Shown one piece after another: positions 1 through 4,129 of a DNA stretch of 5,612 bases (the first letter of the stretch is position 1; each line of letters starts with the position of its first letter). The position numbers and the translations under genes were made by a program. The DNA comes from Hydrogenophaga sp. (GTDB lineage Bacteria > Pseudomonadota > Gammaproteobacteria > Burkholderiales > Burkholderiaceae_C). The notes beneath the pieces are model-generated. The model had not been told where the DNA came from and ran no database searches. It worked only from the letters and a program-made list of their open reading frames with translations. The DNA lies in assembly GCA_025458415.1 (NCBI GenBank), contig JALOSN010000126.1:1-5612 (forward strand), in the 5' to 3' direction.

Positions 1-150
1 GAAGTCCTTGCCCAACACCTGCACATAGGCGGCCCGACCGGCCAGCCCGGCAAAGGCCAGCGCCAGCATGGCGACGATGAACTTGCTGCGCCAGACCGGG
101 GTCTTGCTGGCCAGCAGCGGATTGGCGTGGTAGCTGATGCTGCGGGTCAT
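1..150 (-). CDS. ftsI: Septal peptidoglycan transpeptidase FtsI (PBP3), N-terminus only
   Basis: The first 50 codons of ftsI are visible, starting at ATG 150-148 and running off the window edge. The product begins MTRSISYHANPLL, then a short basic stretch (KTPVWRSKF), then a hydrophobic segment (about residues 25-40, IVAMLALAFAGLAGRAAYV). This is the cytoplasmic tail plus single membrane anchor expected of a class B penicillin-binding protein. The following YVQVLGKDF resembles the start of the periplasmic region in FtsI homologues. The transpeptidase domain lies outside the window, so no catalytic residue can be checked. The start is fixed by the ATGA overlap with the ftsL stop (147-149) and by AGGAG at 158-162, seven bases upstream. 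Position after ftsL in a dcw cluster supports the call. FtsI cross-links septal peptidoglycan during division, working with FtsW under FtsQLB control (family knowledge). Confidence 0.88.
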   Translation of the reverse strand, partial: MTRSISYHANPLLASKTPVWRSKFIVAMLALAFAGLAGRAAYVQVLGKDF

Positions 151-455
151 GGCCGCGCTCCTGGCGGTGCCGACTGACCCGCGACCGCCGCGGCTGGCAG
201 CTGCACATAGTGCGTGACCCCGGGTGTGACGGGGCGCATCTGAAGCCGACGTGTGGCCAGCATCTGCACGCGCGACGCGGCCGCCTCGGCCCGCTTGGCG
301 ACCTGCAGCTGGTCATGCTCGACTTCCAGCCGCCGGGCCTGGGACTGGGCGCGGTCCAGCGCGGTGTACAGGCGGCGTGACTCGTACTGGGTATGGACCA
401 GATAAAAGGCGCTGACCAGCACCGCCAGCAGCAGGACCAGGTTCAGCCGGATCAT
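147..455 (-). CDS. ftsL: Cell division protein FtsL
   Basis: This 102-residue protein has the usual FtsL layout. A very short cytoplasmic start (MIR) is followed by one membrane helix at about residues 4-20 (LNLVLLLAVLVSAFYLV). Next comes a charged heptad-like region at about 22-60 (TQYESRRLYTALDRAQ and on) that would form the periplasmic coiled coil. A Pro/Ala-rich tail follows LQMRPVTPG. FtsL pairs with FtsB and binds FtsQ in the divisome, and the complex signals to FtsWI (family knowledge). Similarity outside beta- and gammaproteobacteria is low, so gene order matters: it sits between rsmH and ftsI, as is standard. The start ATG 455-453 overlaps the rsmH stop as ATGA, and its own stop overlaps the ftsI start in the same way. 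Length is normal and nothing looks broken. Confidence 0.9.
   Translation of the reverse strand: MIRLNLVLLLAVLVSAFYLVHTQYESRRLYTALDRAQSQARRLEVEHDQLQVAKRAEAAASRVQMLATRRLQMRPVTPGVTHYVQLPAAAVAGQSAPPGARP
158..162 (-). promoter_or_regulatory. Ribosome binding site of ftsI
   Basis: On the minus strand AGGAG lies seven bases before the ATG at 150. It is inside the last ftsL codons. It fixes the ftsI start and makes it the best-supported initiation site in the window. Confidence 0.75.
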
Positions 456-1291
456 GGCCGCCCCCCTTTGGGGCCGGCACCGGCAGGCAGCGCCGCCGCT
501 GTGCGTGTCGCCACCCGCATGACCGCACTGCGGGCACGCGGATTGACCTCCACCTCGTGCGCCGACGGCATGACACGCTGCACGTCGGCCAGCGCCATCG
601 GAGCCGGCTCGGCAAAGGGAGCCCGCCGGTCCACCACCGTGCGCGACTGGCTGGCCATGAACTGCTTGACCATGCGGTCTTCCAGCGAATGGAAACTGAT
701 CGCCACCAGCCGGCCGCCGGGCCTGAGCACGTGAAGGCTGGCCTTCAGCGCCTGTTGCAGCTCTTCAAGCTCGGCGTTGATGAAAATCCGAAAAGCCTGA
801 AATGTGCGCGTTGCAGGGTCCTTGCCCGGCTCGCGGGTTTTGACCACCTCCGTGAGGGTGGAGACATCTGCCGTTTCAAGCCACTGCGCCACGCTCTGGC
901 CACGCGTGGTGTCCATGCGCATGTCCAGTGGCCCGTCATGGCGAAAAGAAAAACCCCTTGCGGGGTCATCGATCTGGGGAGAGCTGACCCCCAGGTCCAT
1001 CAGCACCCCATCGACCGATCCGTCCTCCAGTTCGCCCAGGTGGGCAAAACCCTGATGGCGGATCGAGAAGCGGTCATCGTTGTCGGCCAGCGTGCGGGCC
1101 ACCGCCACGGCCTCGGGGTCCTTGTCGAAGGCGGTCAGGCGCCCCTGCGGTCCGAGTCGCTGCAAGATGGCGGCGCTGTGGCCTCCGCGGCCGAAAGTCG
1201 CGTCCACATAGTGACCTTCCGGCGCGACCGCCAGCGCCTGCACCGCCTCGTCGAGCAGGACCGTCTGGTGATTCCACTGGGCTTGCACCAC
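452..1291 (-). CDS. rsmH: 16S rRNA (cytosine(1402)-N(4))-methyltransferase RsmH (MraW), with an internal in-frame deletion
   Basis: RsmH uses S-adenosylmethionine to methylate N4 of C1402 in the 16S rRNA decoding site. The reading frame gives 279 residues from the GTG at 1291, against about 305-325 usual for the family. Visible motifs are NHQTVLLDEAV (7-17), the SAM-binding loop DATFGRGGHS (30-39), FDKDP (55-59), DGVLMDLGVSSPQID (94-108), GFSFRHDGPLDMRMD (113-127), DPATRTFQAFRI (158-169), PGGRLVAISFHSLEDR (191-206) and NPRARSAVMR (250-259). After ADVSTLTEVVKT (141-152) the protein jumps straight to REPGKDPATRTF. In homologues about 40 residues starting YGEERFA lie between these two parts. The frame stays open, so this is a clean deletion or an assembly collapse, and activity is doubtful. 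Start: the tandem GTG codons at 1291 and 1288 both follow GAGGGA (1301-1296). Either could be used. mraZ ends eight bases upstream, and the stop overlaps ftsL. Confidence 0.9.
   Translation of the reverse strand: MVQAQWNHQTVLLDEAVQALAVAPEGHYVDATFGRGGHSAAILQRLGPQGRLTAFDKDPEAVAVARTLADNDDRFSIRHQGFAHLGELEDGSVDGVLMDLGVSSPQIDDPARGFSFRHDGPLDMRMDTTRGQSVAQWLETADVSTLTEVVKTREPGKDPATRTFQAFRIFINAELEELQQALKASLHVLRPGGRLVAISFHSLEDRMVKQFMASQSRTVVDRRAPFAEPAPMALADVQRVMPSAHEVEVNPRARSAVMRVATRTAAALPAGAGPKGGRP
461..473 (-). promoter_or_regulatory. ftsL ribosome binding site inside a small GC hairpin
   Basis: On the minus strand the bases before the ftsL ATG read CCCCAAAGGGGGGCGGCC. The purine run AAGGGGGG (468-461) is a usable Shine-Dalgarno five bases before ATG 455. 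Four of its G bases can pair with CCCC at 473-470 across an AAA loop, hiding the site. These bases also encode the last rsmH residues. A ribosome finishing rsmH would open the stem, which fits the ATGA overlap and suggests that ftsL translation depends on rsmH translation. The sequence is seen directly; the coupling is inferred. Confidence 0.5.
836..850 (-). other. Deletion junction in rsmH (EVVKT codons)
   Basis: The codons GAG GTG GTC AAA ACC (E148-T152) join two parts of RsmH that are normally about 40 residues apart. In homologues the left part reads E-V-[VI]-K-T followed by YGEERFA. The right part reads V-K-T followed by REPG and DPATRTF. The shared VKT codon run is therefore a likely short direct repeat at which the segment was lost. 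A hairpin-forming stretch (844-861, CCAC...GTGG arms) abuts the junction and could favour slippage. The homologue pattern is from memory. Confidence 0.7.
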
Positions 1292-1295
1292 GTCG

Positions 1296-1301
1296 TCCCT
1301 C
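1296..1301 (-). promoter_or_regulatory. Ribosome binding site of rsmH, overlapping the mraZ stop codon
   Basis: Minus-strand GAGGGA begins at the G of the mraZ TGA stop (1302-1300). It lies four bases before the GTG at 1291 and seven before the GTG at 1288. The spacing slightly favours 1288 if AGGGA is the core, and 1291 if GAGG is. The overlap with the stop suggests that ribosomes ending mraZ can restart on rsmH. Confidence 0.6.
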
Positions 1302-1734
1302 AGAAGGAAAACGCCTTGAGAACGTCGGGCATCGGTGCCTTCATCGTTTCGGCTTCCTTGGCCGCGTACACCTGGGTGTCCCACAGCTCCAGGTAGGAGC
1401 CCATGCCCAGCAGCACGGCCTCCTTGGTGATGCGGGCAAAGTTGCGCAGCTCGGGTGCGATCAGCACCCGGCCCGATGCATCCATGTCCACCTCCATGGC
1501 ATTGCCCAGGAAGAAGCGCCGCCAGCCGATGCTGTCCATGGGCATGGCCGCGATCTCCTTGCGAAACACCTCCCAGGCCGCCGGAGGGAATACCATCAGG
1601 CATCCGTCGGGGTGTTTGGTGATCGTCAGCTGCACACCGCCGCCCGCCACGGCGCCCAGGGCGTCCCGATGCCGGGTCGGCACCGAAAGACGCCCCTTGG
1701 CATCGAGATTGAGAGAGGAAGCACCCTGGAACAC
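1300..1734 (-). CDS. mraZ: Transcriptional regulator MraZ
   Basis: MraZ is a ring-forming DNA-binding protein of the AbrB/SpoVT fold that represses its own operon. From GTG 1734 the product is 144 residues, normal for the family. It has two copies of the signature loop D-x-x-x-R: SLNLDAKGRLSVP (DAKGR, 11-15) and AMEVDMDASGRVLIAP (DASGR, 85-89). The opening FQGASSLNLDAKGR and the ending in FSF are typical of betaproteobacterial MraZ. An ATG at 1767 in the same frame is not used here, because it falls inside the 10-bp operator repeats. GTG 1734 has AGGG nine bases upstream (1747-1744) and starts exactly at the conserved FQGA. It is the first gene of the dcw operon, followed eight bases later by rsmH. 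Both DNA-binding loops are intact, and matching repeats sit in its own promoter, so autoregulation is likely. Confidence 0.95.
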   Translation of the reverse strand: MFQGASSLNLDAKGRLSVPTRHRDALGAVAGGGVQLTITKHPDGCLMVFPPAAWEVFRKEIAAMPMDSIGWRRFFLGNAMEVDMDASGRVLIAPELRNFARITKEAVLLGMGSYLELWDTQVYAAKEAETMKAPMPDVLKAFSF

Positions 1735-1743
1735 CGTGATTGA

Positions 1744-1747
1744 CCCT
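1744..1747 (-). promoter_or_regulatory. Ribosome binding site of mraZ
   Basis: AGGG on the minus strand lies nine bases before GTG 1734, within AGCAGGGTCAATCACG. It is modest, but it supports the GTG start over the ATG at 1767, which lies upstream of it inside the operator. Confidence 0.5.
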
Positions 1748-1752
1748 GCTAA

Positions 1753-1788
1753 GCCACTTTTTGCCACTTTATTGCACTATTTCCCACT
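1753..1788 (-). promoter_or_regulatory. MraZ operator: four direct repeats at 10-bp spacing
   Basis: Read on the minus strand, AGTGGG (1788-1783), AGTGCA (1778-1773), AGTGGC (1768-1763) and AGTGGC (1758-1753) begin exactly 10 bp apart, one helical turn. The tracts between them are A/T-rich. MraZ is known to bind TGGG-type repeats with 10-bp periodicity in Escherichia coli and AAAGTG-type repeats in mollicutes; two units here read AAAGTGG. The array covers the -10 box and the predicted transcription start, so bound MraZ would block RNA polymerase. The second unit (AGTGCA) is the most divergent. The repeats are directly visible; their function is inferred from position and family. Confidence 0.88.
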
Positions 1789-1813
1789 GTAGCAGGAAAT
1801 TCAGGGCTTGCAA
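1786..1813 (-). promoter_or_regulatory. Probable sigma-70 promoter of the mraZ/dcw operon
   Basis: On the minus strand, TTGCAA (1813-1808, matching TTGACA at four of six positions) is followed after 16 bases by TACAGT (1791-1786, matching TATAAT at four of six). The start would fall near 1779, giving a leader of about 45 bases. The -10 box shares AGT with the first MraZ repeat. An AT-rich tract (1827-1847) lies upstream where an UP element could sit. The -35 box is the centre of a perfect palindrome, GCTTGCAAGC (1815-1806). The matches are moderate, and the overlap with the operator is the main support. Confidence 0.6.
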
Positions 1814-1933
1814 GCGTTCGGGCGCCAAAAAATTCTTATAAATCAATCACTTAGCGGTCGGTTTCGAGACAGATTGACACACAAAAATCGTGTGGCAGCA
1901 AGCACTTACCGTCACCACTGAAAGTGCAGCCTC

Positions 1934-1959
1934 AAAATCGAAACGGCCTGTATCAGGCC
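1934..1959 (-). terminator. Probable rho-independent terminator after hslU
   Basis: Minus-strand GGCCTG-ATA-CAGGCC (1959-1945) is a perfect 6-bp stem with a 3-base loop. It is followed by GTTTCGATTTT, an interrupted T tract. It sits about 67 bases after the hslU stop and upstream of the mraZ promoter, where the hslVU transcript would be expected to end. The broken T tract lowers its expected efficiency. Confidence 0.6.
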
Positions 1960-1997
1960 CAGGCAAGGACAGGCACAAAGGCCGCTCCCGCGCAGCA

Positions 1998-2028
1998 GAC
2001 GGTGCCCGCTGAGGAGCGGACGACCGTC
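1998..2028 (-). other. Compound stem-loop at the hslU stop codon
   Basis: Minus strand: GACGGT, CGT, CCGCT, CCTC (loop), AGCGG, GC, ACCGTC. The outer 6-bp and inner 5-bp stems are perfect and are separated by a small internal loop. The outer arm starts within the hslU TGA. No T tract follows, so it is not a classic intrinsic terminator. It may protect the mRNA 3' end or help the terminator that follows. Confidence 0.5.
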
Positions 2029-3358
2029 AGAGGATGTAGCGCGACAGGTCCTCGTTGCGGCTGAGTTCAGCCAGACGGCCATCGACGTAGGCCGCATCCA
2101 CGGTCACGGTCTGGCCGCTCAGGCGGGCGGCATCGAAGCTGACCTCGTCGAGCAGGTGCTCCATCACGGTCGCCAGTCGGCGCGCCCCGATGTTCTCGGT
2201 CCGCTCGTTGACGTCACAGGCGATCTGGGCCAGGCGCCGGATGCCATCGGCCGCAAACACCAGCGCCACGCCCTCGGTGGCCAGCAGGGCCTGGTACTGC
2301 TTGACCAGGCTGGCGTGGGTCCGGGTGAGGATGGCCTCGAAATCATCCACCGACAAGGACTTCAGTTCGACCCGGATCGGGAATCTCCCCTGCAGCTCGG
2401 GGATGAGGTCGCTCGGACGGGACAGGTGAAATGCGCCCGAAGCGATGAACAGGATGTGGTCCGTCTTGACCATACCGTACTTGGTCGAGACCGTCGTTCC
2501 CTCGACCAGGGGCAGCAGGTCGCGCTGAACCCCCTGGCGCGACACGTCGGCACCCGACACCTCACTGCGCGAGGCCACCTTGTCGATCTCGTCAATGAAG
2601 ACAATACCGTTCTGCTCCGCGTTCAACAGGGCACGGGTCTTGATCTCGTCCTCGTTGACCAGCTTGGCGGCCTCCTCTTCGACCAGTTGTTTCATTGCGT
2701 CGGCGATGCGCAGGCGGCGTGTGCGACGCTTGTCGGCACCGAGCTGGCTGAACATGCCCCGCAGCTGTTCGGCCATTTCTTCCATGCCGGCAGGACCCAT
2801 GATTTCCATGGCAGGACGGGGTTCGACCAGATCGATCTCGATCTCCTGGTCGTCCAGCTGACCCTCGCGAAGCTTCTTGCGGAATCCCTGCCGGGCGGGC
2901 CCGTCGGGTTGCCGGGTTGCCGGCTCGATGCCATTGGAGCGAGGCGGGGGAATGAGCGCATCCAGAATGCGCTCCTCGGCAGCGTCCTCGGCACGTGCCC
3001 GCTGCTTGCGCATCTCGCTTTCCCGGGTCTGCTTGACCGCCACCTCGATCAGGTCACGGATGATGGCATCCACATCCTTGCCGACGTAGCCGACCTCGGT
3101 GAACTTGGTCGCCTCGACCTTGACAAAGGGCGCGTCGGCCAACCGGGCCAGGCGGCGCGCGATCTCGGTCTTGCCGACACCGGTGGGGCCGATCATCAGG
3201 ATGTTCTTGGGCGTGATCTCGGGCCGCAGCTTCTCGTCGACCTGCTGGCGCCGCCAGCGGTTGCGCAAGGCGATGGCCACGGCGCGCTTGGCGGCGTTCT
3301 GGCCGATGATGAAGCGATCAAGCTCGCTGACGATTTCCTGGGGCGTCATGGAAGACAT
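2027..3358 (-). CDS. hslU: HslU (ClpY), ATPase subunit of the HslVU protease
   Basis: HslU is the AAA+ unfoldase that feeds substrates to the HslV peptidase in the cytoplasm. From ATG 3358 it is 443 residues, the same length as the Escherichia coli protein. Visible motifs are Walker A GPTGVGKT (57-64), pore loop GYVG (90-93), the inserted I-domain (about 110-243, charged and helical), Walker B VFIDEIDK (253-260), sensor region ILFIASGAF (302-310), arginine finger in LQGRF (R325) and sensor 2 ENIGARR (R393). The C-terminal tail EDLSRYIL is the part that inserts into HslV. All key residues are present. The frame stays open to 3478, but those extra codons overlap hslV and lie upstream of the conserved MTPQEIVSEL. 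A second in-frame ATG at 3349 is also possible. Neither start has a clear Shine-Dalgarno. The gene lies 74 bases after hslV, in the usual operon order. Confidence 0.97.
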   Translation of the reverse strand: MSSMTPQEIVSELDRFIIGQNAAKRAVAIALRNRWRRQQVDEKLRPEITPKNILMIGPTGVGKTEIARRLARLADAPFVKVEATKFTEVGYVGKDVDAIIRDLIEVAVKQTRESEMRKQRARAEDAAEERILDALIPPPRSNGIEPATRQPDGPARQGFRKKLREGQLDDQEIEIDLVEPRPAMEIMGPAGMEEMAEQLRGMFSQLGADKRRTRRLRIADAMKQLVEEEAAKLVNEDEIKTRALLNAEQNGIVFIDEIDKVASRSEVSGADVSRQGVQRDLLPLVEGTTVSTKYGMVKTDHILFIASGAFHLSRPSDLIPELQGRFPIRVELKSLSVDDFEAILTRTHASLVKQYQALLATEGVALVFAADGIRRLAQIACDVNERTENIGARRLATVMEHLLDEVSFDAARLSGQTVTVDAAYVDGRLAELSRNEDLSRYIL

Positions 3359-3405
3359 GTGATGCAAGGTTCGAATCGGAAGGGCCCGCAAGGACCATGC
3401 AGGCA

Positions 3406-3422
3406 GCAGCACACAGTGCTGC
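3406..3422 (-). other. Stem-loop between hslV and hslU
   Basis: GCAGCAC and GTGCTGC form a perfect 7-bp stem around a 3-base loop, ten bases after the hslV stop. No T tract follows on the minus strand, so termination is unlikely. Such a structure may mark an mRNA processing or stability point, or affect ribosome access to hslU. The pairing is seen; the role is inferred. Confidence 0.5.
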
Positions 3423-3432
3423 GCTCGTGGTG

Positions 3433-3981
3433 TCAGTCCAGGGTTTCGATGGTGTGGTTCATGTTGGTGTAGATGCACAGTTCGCCGGCAATGGCCAGCG
3501 ACTGGCGAACGATCTGCTCGGCGCTGAGCTCGGTATGGTCCATCAGGGCCTTGGCGGCCGCCTGGGCATAGGATCCGCCCGAACCGATGGCCACAATGCC
3601 GTGCTCCGGTTCCAGCACATCGCCGTTGCCGGTGATGATCAGGCTGGCCGTGCGGTCCGCCACCGCCAGCATCGCCTCCAGCCGGCGCAGCACACGATCG
3701 GTGCGCCAGTCACGGGTGAGCTCAATGGCCGCCCTCACCAGATGGCCCTGGTGCTTTTCCAGCTTGGCCTCAAAGCGCTCGAACAGGGTGAATGCATCGG
3801 CGGTGGCACCGGCAAAGCCCGCCAGCACCTGATCGCGGTGCAGCTTGCGCACCTTGCGTGCGGTTCCCTTGACCACCACATGGCCCAGTGTGACCTGGCC
3901 GTCACCGCCGATGGCCACCTGCACACCGGCCGGCGTCTCGCGCCGCACACAAACGATGGTGGTTCCGTGAAATGATTCCAT
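3433..3981 (-). CDS. hslV: HslV (ClpQ), peptidase subunit of the HslVU protease
   Basis: HslV is an N-terminal-threonine peptidase related to proteasome beta subunits, assembled as a double hexamer and capped by HslU. The 182-residue product starts MESFHG and continues TTIVCVRR. The mature enzyme should begin at Thr7 after removal of MESFHG. Other conserved features are IGGDGQVTLG (the Asp and Gly near the active site), KGTARKVRKL (active-site Lys at about 43), AGFAGATADAFTLFERFE, EKHQGHL, DWRTDRVLRRLEAMLAVAD, SLIITGNGDVLEP, IAIGSGG-type AIGSGGSYAQAAA, and CIYTN near the end. Between the N-terminal strand and GDGQ it is about four residues longer than the Escherichia coli protein. The usual GSGGPYA reads GSGGSYA here. 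The ATG at 3981 lacks a strong Shine-Dalgarno but is supported by the conserved protein start. hslU follows on the same transcript. Confidence 0.97.
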   Translation of the reverse strand: MESFHGTTIVCVRRETPAGVQVAIGGDGQVTLGHVVVKGTARKVRKLHRDQVLAGFAGATADAFTLFERFEAKLEKHQGHLVRAAIELTRDWRTDRVLRRLEAMLAVADRTASLIITGNGDVLEPEHGIVAIGSGGSYAQAAAKALMDHTELSAEQIVRQSLAIAGELCIYTNMNHTIETLD

Positions 3982-4000
3982 AGCTCAGTCAGGTGGAGAC

Positions 4001-4020
4001 AAAAGGCTTGACCTCAAGCC
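4001..4020 (-). terminator. Stem-loop with TTTT tail just upstream of hslV: terminator or 5'-leader hairpin
   Basis: Minus strand GGCTTG-AGGT-CAAGCC (4020-4005) is a perfect 6-bp stem with a 4-base loop followed directly by TTTTGTCT. It looks like a rho-independent terminator for the STAS gene. It ends only about 20 bases before the hslV ATG, leaving no room for a normal promoter in between. If hslV has its own upstream promoter, this hairpin would lie in the hslVU leader and could attenuate or stabilise that mRNA. An inverted repeat in the hslVU leader of Escherichia coli has been reported to affect stability. Confidence 0.6.
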
Positions 4021-4053
4021 CGCGGGCAGAGGAAATGAAGGCTTCAGGGCACC

Positions 4054-4069
4054 GCAGAACCGGCTCTGC
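4054..4069. repeat. Inverted repeat in the STAS gene-hslV gap
   Basis: GCAGA and TCTGC form a 5-bp stem with a 6-base loop. It is short and may be chance. It is listed because the 148-base gap holds three inverted repeats and no gene. I found no convincing sigma-32 or sigma-70 promoter in that gap. Confidence 0.3.
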
Positions 4070-4099
4070 CAGGCCGCCAGTGTCGCTCCAGGGCGATGA

Positions 4100-4113
4100 C
4101 GCCGCCGGCGGCG
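4100..4113. repeat. 14-bp perfect GC palindrome after the STAS gene
   Basis: CGCCGCCGGCGGCG is a perfect palindrome 17 bases past the STAS gene stop. It has no unpaired centre and no T tract. GC-rich palindromes arise easily in such DNA, so its function is uncertain. Confidence 0.35.
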
Positions 4114-4129
4114 CGCCGTGCTGGCCCGG

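Noticed and set aside
557..1396. 279-codon plus-strand open frame opposite rsmH
   Set aside because: It mirrors the rsmH and mraZ codons, has no recognisable domain, and such antisense frames are common in GC-rich genes.
1292..1603. Upstream extension of the rsmH frame to an ATG at 1603
   Set aside because: It would overlap most of mraZ, and the extra residues are an out-of-frame reading of MraZ. The conserved RsmH start QWNHQTVLL is just after GTG 1291.
1835..1840. TATAAG on the minus strand as an extra mraZ -10 box
   Set aside because: No acceptable -35 hexamer lies 16-18 bases upstream; the tract is more plausibly AT-rich upstream DNA of the nearer promoter.
1874..1879. TTGACA on the plus strand as a -35 box
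   Set aside because: No -10-like hexamer follows at 16-18 bases, and no plus-strand gene lies downstream.
1878..1894. CACAC...GTGTG inverted repeat as a terminator or operator
   Set aside because: The stem is only 5 bp with a 7-base loop and no T tract after it on either strand; too weak to call.
2156..3472. 438-codon plus-strand open frame opposite hslU
   Set aside because: It is exactly antisense to an intact, fully conserved hslU. Its translation is low in recognisable motifs, and the frame reflects codon bias.
3359..3478. Upstream extension of hslU to the ATG at 3478
   Set aside because: The 40 extra residues (His/Pro-rich) overlap hslV and are absent from the family; ATG 3358 gives the standard 443 residues.
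3982..4129. Sigma-32 heat-shock promoter for hslV
   Set aside because: CTTGAGG and CCTGAAG resemble the -35 element, but no CCCCAT-like -10 occurs at a suitable distance from either.
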